Source: an uncultured Clostridia bacterium
Lineage (GTDB): Bacteria; Bacillota; Clostridia; Christensenellales; UBA1242
Direction of reading: 5' to 3'
Assembly: GCA_934772525.1 (NCBI GenBank)
Contig: CAKVMI010000001.1
Location: 186,001-250,000 of the forward strand
DNA length: 64,000 nucleotides
Below the pieces are notes generated by a model, which ran no database searches, was not told the origin of the DNA, and saw nothing but the letters and a program-made list of their open reading frames with translations. Below, piece after piece: positions 8,869 to 16,800 of the stretch. Each line of letters starts with the position of its first letter. Positions within the stretch are counted from its first letter, which is position 1. The translations under genes were made by a program, and so were the position numbers.

Positions 8869-9344
8869 TGGGAAAATTAAAATTTAGAAAACCAAAAACC
8901 GATGAATATTTAGGTATTCCGCCAGTGGGCATAATTCTAGCATTTTCAAAAGAAGTAAGCCCAGCGCAAATTTACGGTGGGACTTGGGAACGCTGTGGTC
9001 AAGGTAAGACACTTGTTGGTGTAAACGAAAGCGATAACGATTTTATAGCACCTACAACAGTGATTGCGGAAAACGGTAATCTTTCCGTAACTGAAAAAAC
9101 TGGCGGAGAGAAGACGCATACACTTTCTGTGAGTGAACTTGCAACTCACGACCACCAGTTATTAAGATATCCTGATGCTAAGTATCAGGCTGGGTTTGGA
9201 GGCAGTACTCATACGGGTATTTTGTCAGAAACGGCAGCAAATGTCTTTATCGGAAACATAATGACTGATACCCGAGGTGGCAATCAACCCCATAACAACC
9301 TACAACCATATATGACCGCATATTTTTGGCGTAGAATAGCATAA
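8868..9344 (+). CDS. Tail collar-type receptor-binding protein 1
   Basis: A 158-residue protein with the signature of phage tail-collar/Gp10 C-terminal-like tips: PPVGIILAFS, then SPAQIYGGTWE, GKTLVGV, GGEKTHTLSVSELATHDH and the end PHNNLQPYMTAYFWRRIA. The THDH and PHNNLQP motifs hold the His residues that commonly bind metal in these trimeric tips. The ATG at 8868 is chosen because AGAGGAGG lies only one base from the ATG at 8865. Unlike the next two paralogues it has no G run, so it should always be made. It likely contacts the host surface. Confidence 0.75.
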   Translation: MGKLKFRKPKTDEYLGIPPVGIILAFSKEVSPAQIYGGTWERCGQGKTLVGVNESDNDFIAPTTVIAENGNLSVTEKTGGEKTHTLSVSELATHDHQLLRYPDAKYQAGFGGSTHTGILSETAANVFIGNIMTDTRGGNQPHNNLQPYMTAYFWRRIA

Positions 9345-9358
9345 AGGAGCAAAAGATT

Positions 9359-9829
9359 ATGAGTAAACCAACAATTAAAATAACCCGTAAAAATGGCAGT
9401 TTCGCCATTAAAACCACGGGGGGGGTAACTCTCAACGACCGAACAGTTGTTGATACAACTGGTGTGTTTGGGGCGTTCCCTATTGGCTCAATTTATTTGA
9501 GCGTAAATTCCACAAGTCCTGCTTCACTCTTTGGTGGCACTTGGGAGCAATTAAGTGCAGACGCTTATTTTAAAATCGTCACAAGCAACGGCGGAAATCT
9601 TGGAGGTACAAGTAGTAGTCATAAGATACCTATTGGAAGTATGCCTAGCCATGTGCATACAAAGTATATGAGTGACGGAACGGAAACAAACGAGCCTTTG
9701 GTGACAAGAATACCACACTTTGTTTGGAATAAACATGGTCAAGCATACATTGATACCGAGGCAAGCGGTGGCGGACAACCTTATTATCCATACTACTATG
9801 GTGTTTATGCTTGGATTAGAATAAATTAA
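9359..9829 (+). CDS. Tail collar-type receptor-binding protein 2 with G8 tract
   Basis: A 156-residue paralogue of receptor-binding protein 1: FPIGSIYLSVN, SPASLFGGTWE, a Gly/Ser-rich middle with MPSHVH, and the end QPYYPYYYGVYAWIRIN. The first 20 residues form a small strand-rich docking piece, then a run of exactly eight Gs (9418-9425) encodes Thr-Gly-Gly and joins it to the receptor-binding part. With eight Gs the frame is open. Loss or gain of one G would truncate the protein soon after. The tip sequence differs greatly from its neighbours, which suggests another receptor. Ribosome site AAAGGAG. Confidence 0.75.
   Translation: MSKPTIKITRKNGSFAIKTTGGVTLNDRTVVDTTGVFGAFPIGSIYLSVNSTSPASLFGGTWEQLSADAYFKIVTSNGGNLGGTSSSHKIPIGSMPSHVHTKYMSDGTETNEPLVTRIPHFVWNKHGQAYIDTEASGGGQPYYPYYYGVYAWIRIN
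9418..9425 (+). repeat. Homopolymeric G8 tract inside a receptor-binding gene
   Basis: Eight consecutive Gs at codons 20-22 of receptor-binding protein 2, in otherwise AT-rich DNA. The length leaves the frame open. Runs of this size are prone to slipped-strand mispairing. Confidence 0.85.
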
Positions 9830-9845
9830 ATTTTTGGAGGAAATT

Positions 9846-10325
9846 ATGAAAATTTACAATCAATCAAAAACTGAAATTTTAGAAAACCCAAATCTTGAAT
9901 TGGGATATTTAAAAGCAGATAAAAGAGTTGTGGAAGTAGTCCCTGCTCAATCGGAAATAAAAGAGCAATTCCATTACGATTATAACGAGTATAAAAACGA
10001 AAAAGGCGAAGTTTATGGTCGTGACCGAATTAAAGTCGTTGATGTTCCTTATCAACCAGCAGTGGAAGAACACGAAGTTTTGGAAGATATACAAGTGTAT
10101 ATTCCATATACAGACGCCGAATTGCTAGAAAAGAAAAAACAATCTTTAAGAAATTGGCGAGAAAAATACTTCACAGTCATTGACCGTGCGGTATGGTTTG
10201 CTTGTCTTACAAGTGCCGAGCATGAAGAAGTTAAAACATTTAGACAAGCCTTACTAGATATAACGGACACATTAACATATCCAACCGTTCCTGATTGTGT
10301 TCAATCTCAAATCAAGGAGGATTAA
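9846..10325 (+). CDS. Probable tail fibre assembly chaperone
   Basis: A 159-residue protein starting at the ATG at 9846 (GGAGG five bases upstream). The N-terminal half is strand-rich (MKIYNQSKTEILENPNLELG). The C-terminal half is helical with the pattern RxxYFxVIDRAVW, LTxxEHEEVxxFRQALLDIT and PTVPD; the FRxALxDI...P-P end is common in tail fibre assembly chaperones and XkdW-like proteins. It lies between two receptor-binding paralogues, the usual place for a protein that folds or protects fibre tips. It could instead be a minor structural protein; no catalytic motif is present. Confidence 0.5.
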   Translation: MKIYNQSKTEILENPNLELGYLKADKRVVEVVPAQSEIKEQFHYDYNEYKNEKGEVYGRDRIKVVDVPYQPAVEEHEVLEDIQVYIPYTDAELLEKKKQSLRNWREKYFTVIDRAVWFACLTSAEHEEVKTFRQALLDITDTLTYPTVPDCVQSQIKED

Positions 10326-10328
10326 GAT

Positions 10329-10797
10329 ATGTCAAGTTTGAAAATAACAAAAGTTGCCAGCGGTGTAAATATTGCGGGGGGGGGTACTAACCCTCAATAA
10401 TCAACCACTTGCAGTATTGCCAGTTGGTTCAATAATTGAAACTACAAGCACGATTTCCCCAGCCCAACTTTATGGCGGAACTTGGGAAGAATTTGGCAAA
10501 GGCAAAGTGTTAGTTGGTTGTGATGCAAACGACACACAGTTTAATGAAGTGTTAAAAACTGGTGGTGAAAAGACGCATACTTTAATTGTTGGCGAAATGC
10601 CTAGCCATTGTCACGGAATAACCAGCACGTTAGGTAACACGGATTACAATGGTATGTATCCACTCATTAAACCATTTTATCCTTCAAGCCCTTGGCAAAA
10701 AATAGATGTTGACAATTCACAATCAAGTGGAAATGACCGACCACATAACAACCTACAACCGTATATAGTTGTTTATAGGTGGCGAAGAATAGCATAA
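10329..10797 (+). pseudogene. Tail collar-type receptor-binding protein 3, frame broken by G9 tract (phase OFF)
   Basis: A strong ribosome site (AAGGAGG) precedes the ATG at 10329. The frame runs MSSLKITKVASGVNIAGG and then enters nine Gs (10376-10384); it ends at a TAA at 10398-10400 after 23 codons. With eight Gs the frame would continue as GGVLTLNNQPLAVLPVG into a complete collar tip: SPAQLYGGTWE, TGGEKTHTL, MPSHCH and PHNNLQPYIVVYRWRRIA, ending at 10797. The downstream part shows no other damage, so I read it as a reversible OFF state rather than decay. The tip is closely related to receptor-binding protein 1. Confidence 0.75.
10376..10384 (+). repeat. Homopolymeric G9 tract, OFF length
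   Basis: Nine Gs at codons 16-19 of receptor-binding gene 3, at the same domain junction as the G8 tract of gene 2. Removal of one G restores the full-length frame. Confidence 0.85.
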
Positions 10798-10813
10798 AAA
10801 TTTTGGAGGAATT

Positions 10814-11863
10814 ATGAATAGAATAACAAGCTTAATCAGAAAGAATATTGGCATTATTGTTTCTATTGTGGGCTTGGCCTTACTTGTAATCCTTACCTTT
10901 GGAGATATGGGAGAATTTTTGACAGAGGAATATTGGAAGAATGTCGGTGGGAATTTATCCTCAATTAGTGCATTAACAATAGGACTTGTCTTGATTCAAA
11001 CATCAATAAAGCAAGGTATAAGTGAACAAGCGTTGTCGGCCGGTTTGAATACAACAAACACAACAGAAAAGTATAAAGAACATAAAAAACTTGTTAAAGA
11101 CAATCAAGAGAAACATGTGTACTTGCCATATTTCTTAGCTATAAGGAATAAACGAGAAACTAGACGCAGAAAGCGTGAGTTTTTAGTGGATAACAATTTT
11201 ACAAGTGAAAAGATGTTGAGAACGAGTGGTAAAACAAGACTTATTAAAGCTTATGACGCTATTCAAACCAACATTACGGTAGACAGCATTAAGTGGTCCA
11301 CTACGGAAATTGTTTATAACAAAAACGGAAGAATTGAAAAGCTAGAAACTTATCGAAAAAAAAGATTAGTTAAAGGATTAGTGACTGGAATTATTTTTAT
11401 GATTGCTACAACATTCATAACTGGTGGGCTATTTCTTGATACAGCTCAGATTCCGTTTTGGCAAAAGATTATTAAACTTGTTACATATCTAATTACAATA
11501 GCCCTATCTGTATTATTTGACATAGGCAAGAACTACGAAAAAGGTGCTTTTGGTGTTCCTAATGAATTAGAAGAAATCAATAGTATTTGGGAAGAATTTG
11601 CCAGCTGGGAAATTCCTAGCTGGGTAAAGAAAGAGATTGAAGATAACGAAAAACAAGAAAACTTAGAAGAACAGCCGCAAGAACAAAAAGAAACGCCTCA
11701 GCAAGAATTCAAAGAGTCGATTGTTGAGGAAATAAAACCGATATTATTAGGCTTTGGAAATATAGAATCTATTAAGGAGGAAGATTATGAGTCAGACAGA
11801 GAAGAAAGCGTTGGCGCCGGAACAGATATACAAGAGAAACCAATTCAGAGCGAAGATATTTAA
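10814..11863 (+). CDS. Phage membrane protein, four transmembrane segments, acidic tail
   Basis: A 349-residue protein with hydrophobic segments at about residues 12-29, 47-63, 185-207 and 218-236, a basic loop between the pairs (NKRETRRRKREF) and a Glu/Gln-rich C-terminal tail (about 270-330). The ribosome site is TTGGAGG. It is the first of three consecutive membrane proteins placed between fibre and internal virion genes. I do not recognise the family. Possible roles are a lysis function, an inner-membrane channel used at genome ejection, or superinfection exclusion; the sequence does not decide. Its end overlaps the next gene by 77 bases. Confidence 0.6.
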   Translation: MNRITSLIRKNIGIIVSIVGLALLVILTFGDMGEFLTEEYWKNVGGNLSSISALTIGLVLIQTSIKQGISEQALSAGLNTTNTTEKYKEHKKLVKDNQEKHVYLPYFLAIRNKRETRRRKREFLVDNNFTSEKMLRTSGKTRLIKAYDAIQTNITVDSIKWSTTEIVYNKNGRIEKLETYRKKRLVKGLVTGIIFMIATTFITGGLFLDTAQIPFWQKIIKLVTYLITIALSVLFDIGKNYEKGAFGVPNELEEINSIWEEFASWEIPSWVKKEIEDNEKQENLEEQPQEQKETPQQEFKESIVEEIKPILLGFGNIESIKEEDYESDREESVGAGTDIQEKPIQSEDI

Positions 11864-12305
11864 AACACTCGCTCCCATTGTGTTTTGGGTATTTCTTGGA
11901 TTAAGTATCTTATTCTTTATTCTTATGATAGGAAATAGTGTTGGAAACATCACAGATATTATCTCATTACTAGATAAAGACAAGTACACCGGAGAGCAAC
12001 TACAACAGAATTATCAACACCTTGTTGAGAAATGGGGAGAATGGACGATTGTAGGAAAGAACGCTGGAATGTTTAGTATTCAATTTATTGATATAAGACA
12101 AGCATTTTTTAGTGGGCTTATGATTACTTTCTTAACGCTTGGAATTGTTTGTTTAATAATTTCAGTTGTGGCCGGAAAGATAGTGTTGCCAAAGCTTGCA
12201 CAATATTTCACGGATAACAATCAAAGCATGGTAGATATAGCTACTTTACAAACTCATGCAGAGGTTACAAAAAATAATAAAAAAGATAAGGAGGGCTGGT
12301 TTTAA
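11787..12305 (+). CDS. Phage membrane protein, two transmembrane segments
   Basis: A 172-residue protein with two long hydrophobic helices (about residues 24-50 and 106-132), a polar loop between them and a Lys-rich end. The ATG at 11787 has AAGGAGGAAG upstream, a strong site, although it lies 77 bases inside the previous gene in another frame, so the overlap is probably real. Two helices with a charged tail would fit a holin-like or ejection-channel protein, but no defined holin family is recognised. Its stop overlaps the next start (TAATG). Confidence 0.55.
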   Translation: MSQTEKKALAPEQIYKRNQFRAKIFKTLAPIVFWVFLGLSILFFILMIGNSVGNITDIISLLDKDKYTGEQLQQNYQHLVEKWGEWTIVGKNAGMFSIQFIDIRQAFFSGLMITFLTLGIVCLIISVVAGKIVLPKLAQYFTDNNQSMVDIATLQTHAEVTKNNKKDKEGWF

Positions 12306-12724
12306 TGGGATATGAACAAATACAAAATTTCTTAACTCTTCCAAATTTGCCGGATATAATTACTTACATTTTATATGGAATTGTCTTGATTGTAATTGCT
12401 TTTGTTAAAGCTTTTGTAAAGAAAGACAATAAAAATACTTTAACTTTTGTAAATAGCAGGTCAGACGAACTTGTACAAGCTAAGAAAGAGCTTAAAGAAT
12501 GTAGAGAGGAACTTGCAAAAGAGCGTAAGCTGCATAATCAAGAACGAGAAGAATGGCGAGCAGAAATGGATATAATGAAACAAGCTATAAGATTAAGTTC
12601 GAGAAATACAAAAGATTTGGTGTCTACTGGTGTGGCCAACAAAATTGCTAAGATGTTGCCGCTGGAAGAAGACAAAGACAATATTGAGGTAAAAAATATC
12701 GAGGAGGAGTCAACAAATGAGTAA
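12305..12724 (+). CDS. Single-pass membrane protein with coiled coil
   Basis: A 139-residue protein: one transmembrane helix at about residues 18-38, a basic segment, then a charged coiled coil (residues 50-95, RSDELVQAKKELKECREEL and on) and an acidic end. This layout resembles Rz/spanin-like or small holin-associated proteins, but also other membrane adaptors; no motif decides. It overlaps the preceding gene by one base and the following gene by eight, so the three membrane genes and the internal virion gene form one tightly packed unit. Confidence 0.55.
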   Translation: MGYEQIQNFLTLPNLPDIITYILYGIVLIVIAFVKAFVKKDNKNTLTFVNSRSDELVQAKKELKECREELAKERKLHNQEREEWRAEMDIMKQAIRLSSRNTKDLVSTGVANKIAKMLPLEEDKDNIEVKNIEEESTNE

Positions 12725-13832
12725 AACTTATGACGCAAACTTTGAAGAATGGTATAAAAGATTATTTAATAAGAAATTCGACAAAAACACCGATTCTCTA
12801 ACCAAAACAGAGAATATGTCAGACGAAGAATTTGAGCTCGGCACTAACTTGTATAACGCCTACTTACAAAAGAATAACCTTCTTGACCAATACAATAGAG
12901 CAAATACAAGTTTAGAAAAAGAGAAAACTCAGTCTCAACAACAGGCTAGTATTCAACTAGATAAACTTAAAAAATATATTCCTGCCCAGATTAAGGCACA
13001 AGGCTTGGGTGGACTTGGTGTTTCTGAGTCTACATTACTTAAAGCTAATAGCGATTATCAAAACAGAATGGGACAAATCGCCTCAAATGTTGGCGCTAGG
13101 CAATTAGACTTATTGCAAAGCTACAATAGTGGCGTGTCAGATGTAGATAAAAACTTGGCAAATGCAAACCAAGCCACATTGACTAAGTACCAAGAAATAA
13201 CTAGACAGCAAGAAGAGACGGCTCGTCAAGAAAGAGAACAACAAAAAGCATTAGTTGATAATTACTATCGAAATGAAATGCTTTTAAATCCGGACTACTT
13301 TACAGAAGACGGCAGCAGATTAACAGAAGACGGAAAAAATAAAATAAAAGAATACCTTGACTCAAACAAAGATGTTTTGGGCGAAGAGTTATACAATACT
13401 TACTTAATCGAATTAGAGTCTCGTCCGGTTTACACTAATAAAGAAAAAGCTGAGACAGAAGAGACTGCAAGAGTAGAACTTGAAAACCAAAGTAAAGCTC
13501 ATTCTTTGGGCGGACATGGTAACGGAATTTCGGCAGAAGAGGCGACAGAGGCGACTTTCGGTAATTATAATGATTCCGGTAAGGCTGGCTCAAAACAAAG
13601 CGTTATGGTTGATAGAATCATTAGTAAAGCAAGGAGAGGCGAGATTGCTGACGGAACATACATTGACTTTAACTATGGTGCTGGCTGGGTTTTTAATTCT
13701 GGCAGCATTTATGTTTACTATGGTGGCAAATTCTATCCAACAACATATACAAGGCGAGAAGCAATGAAAATGGCAGAAAATGGTAAAATCGTTCTTGGTT
13801 ATGATTATAACGAAATATACACAAAAGTATAA
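12717..13832 (+). CDS. Internal virion (ejection) protein candidate
   Basis: A 371-residue hydrophilic protein, mostly helical, Gln-rich in residues 60-180 (QSQQQASIQLDKLKKYIP, ARQLDLLQSYNSGVSD, RQQEETARQEREQQK) with an aromatic C-terminal domain (INYGAGWVF-like strands and YVYYGGKFYPTTYTRREA). It overlaps the coiled-coil membrane gene by eight bases with its own GAGGAG site and precedes the giant polyvalent gene. In T7- and P22-like phages the genes at this position encode internal core proteins expelled with the DNA. The call is by position, helix content and a G-L-G-G-L-G-V-S-E-S turn often seen in such proteins. Confidence 0.5.
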   Translation: MSKTYDANFEEWYKRLFNKKFDKNTDSLTKTENMSDEEFELGTNLYNAYLQKNNLLDQYNRANTSLEKEKTQSQQQASIQLDKLKKYIPAQIKAQGLGGLGVSESTLLKANSDYQNRMGQIASNVGARQLDLLQSYNSGVSDVDKNLANANQATLTKYQEITRQQEETARQEREQQKALVDNYYRNEMLLNPDYFTEDGSRLTEDGKNKIKEYLDSNKDVLGEELYNTYLIELESRPVYTNKEKAETEETARVELENQSKAHSLGGHGNGISAEEATEATFGNYNDSGKAGSKQSVMVDRIISKARRGEIADGTYIDFNYGAGWVFNSGSIYVYYGGKFYPTTYTRREAMKMAENGKIVLGYDYNEIYTKV

Positions 13833-13853
13833 CTAAACATAAAAGGAGAATGT

Positions 13854-16800
13854 ATGGCTATATGGGACCTGTCAACTGAGGAGAGAAAGCAAAGAGCTAC
13901 TCAAATCAGAGATTTAAAGGAAAGTAGATATTTATATAAGCAATATTTGGAACAAAGAGAGCAAGCTGAGCAAGAACAGCGAGAAATAGAACTCGAACAA
14001 CAAAGATTGCAACAGCAAAAAGATAGCCAAAATTTTCTTGTGAAAACATTTCACACAATCGGAGATGTGGCTAGTAATGTTATTACTGGTGCTGTAAAAG
14101 GTTTAGAGGGAATCTATGACCTTGGAGCTGGTGTTGTTGGTGCTGTTGGAGGAATCTTTGATAGTGATTTTAGAGATAGTGTTCAACAACACATAGCTTA
14201 CGATTGGACGAGTGAAAATATAGGGAATCCACTACAAGAGCTTACAAAACATTCTTATTTGAATGACTGGGGTAAGTTTGGAGAGACAATAGAAAATGTA
14301 GCAAGTGGCGTAGGACAAATGTTGCCGTCTGTTGCTATGAATCTTATATTGCCGGGAAGTGGTTTAGCGACGATTGGTATAAGTGCAGCGGGCAAAGGTA
14401 CAGAACAAGCTTTTCAAGAAGAGGGAACAAACTACTATCGTGGTCTTTTATATGGTGCTGCTAGTGGTGGCGTAGAAATGCTTACAGAAAAGATAAGTGG
14501 TGTTGTTGGTAGCAACGCAACCGGCAAAGGTTTCTTGGATAAAACCCTATCTAAACTTACTAAGAATAAGCTTGGCAAAGTTGTTGTCGGCTCACTTGGA
14601 GAGGCTGGCGAAGAGGCGTTGTCTGAGTTTGTGAATCCGCTTATCCAAAATATCTACAAAGATAAAGGATTCTTTGAAGACTTTATGACAACAGAACACT
14701 TGAAAGATATTGGAGAATCTGCTCTTGTTGGTGGCCTTACATCAATGGTGTATGGCGAGACCGTAGGTCGTTTGACAAGAAGAGCTGCTAATATTCAAGA
14801 AAGCTTATCTGAATTGTCTACACTTGAAAAGAAAGAAAATAATCTTTGGAGTAATGGCAAGCTTGCAGAACAACAAGAAAAAATCAATCAACAAAAGCAA
14901 GAGATATACGAATCAATTAGCAAAGAACTACAAAGCGTCAAGACTGACGAGGGACGAGCTAAGTATATTGATATGCTTAATAAATATGGTGTTAATAAAT
15001 TTAACGCTGACGGCACAATTATTGCCGAAAATGGCTCAAATTTAAGCTTGGACGCAAATGGCGAACAAATTACTGACGGAGCAACTAATCAAGCTCAAAA
15101 TGGACTTGCAACTGCTCAAAATTACAATCAAGACGCATACTCTCCTACACTAAGAGGAAAAGAACAATCGTTAGAGTTTGCTCCTACATCAGAAGAGTTA
15201 ACGGAAACACAAAGACTAGCTAAACAAGAGTTTACTAGGCTAAACAAAGGCAAGGTAAAAGCTAATCTTGTTTTCTCTAATTCTATGGGAAAAGACGCAG
15301 ACGGAAACGATATTCAAGGTGCGTATAGAAATGGCGTTCTTTACATAAGTACTAATGCTAATGCTGTGCAAGAGGTTATTAAGCACGAAATGACACACTA
15401 TGCAGAGGGAACAAAAGCTTATGTGAGATATGCTAGATATATCTTGAAAGAAATTCAAACCAACAAAACATTGTCAGAAAGATTTGGCAATCTTGTTGAA
15501 AAGATAAAACAAACAAAAGACTTGTATCAGAAAGTTGAGCAAAATAAGAGTTTAAGCCAACAAGAGTATGATATTATTACGGAAGTTGTTGCTCAATACA
15601 CAAGTGAAAACTTATTTACTAGCGAGGAACAAATTGCTAGACTTGCACGCTCTAATCGTACATTCTTTGAAAAGTTTAAGAATTGGATTGCAGACAAGAT
15701 AGCATACTTTAAGAAGAGAAAGAATCTATCAAAAGACGAAAGACAAGTTCTTGATTTCTTAACTAAGGCTGAAAAGCTTTATAGCAAAGCATTGTCAGAG
15801 TCTTGGGGTGCTATGGATTATGCTGAGAGTATTGACAATTCTGACGAAAATAGGTATAGTATTAAAGACAAATTGATAAATAAAACATTCCCTCCATATA
15901 ATGAAAGTTATAGCGAGGCGAATCAAATTGCTACACGCTGGGCTAAACAAGATAATGTTAAGGACGGCTGGCAAAAACTTGTATCTTATAAAGATAAATG
16001 GTACAAGATTGAAAAATTTTCAGATATGGATTTCGGCTACTTGATTGTAGATAGAATTCCAAATAGTAAATATAATGCAGAATTGGAGGAATTGAGAAAA
16101 TATGAGCAAAACAACTATGCAGATAGCCTTGACCAAGGTCTTAGCGAGTATGAAAATGTCAGACGAAACAAAAGTGTTGATAGCACTATCTCTAACGACA
16201 GACACTCAGATAGGAACATTCCTACAATGGCTAAAAGCGGAGATTCCGGAAGAGAAAATACAATCAATGGAAGACGAGATAGCGGGCAAAGCAACAGAAA
16301 TAAGCAAGGAAATGTAAGGTACTCTTTAAGTAAAGACAGCCAAGGCAACATTCTATCTGAAAATCAAGAAAAATTTTTCAAAGATTCCAAGGTTAGAGAC
16401 GAGAAGGGAAACTTGCTTGTTGTTTATCATGGTACTGACGCAGAATTTAATGTTTTTGATAATACAAAGAGTGTCGAGGGAAATGGTGCTTTTTGGTTTA
16501 GCAAAAGCAAAGATTATGCAGAAGAAATGGCCATTGTAAAAAATGGCAAACGAGTTGATAGTTTTTATGTGAATTTAAAAAATCCGTTAAATATAGAAAT
16601 GGATTTAAAAGATTTTGCTGACAATGTAAAAGAAAAAAAATTCATTAAACAAGCTTTGGATAATGGTAATGACGGCGTTATCTTTAAGGAAAAGGCAAAA
16701 GACGGAGATGTTTTTTATGCAGTTTTTAACTCTAATCAAATAAAGAACACTACAAATCTTAATCCTACTAAAAGCCCTGACATAAGATATTCCCTTAAAA

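Noticed and set aside
10329..10797. Plain sequencing error as the cause of G9
   Set aside because: Not excluded, but the matching G8 run at the same place in a paralogue makes a biological switch the better reading.
8302..10800. Diversity-generating retroelement or invertible fibre cassette
   Set aside because: No reverse transcriptase, template repeat, recombinase or inverted repeats are visible around the fibre genes.
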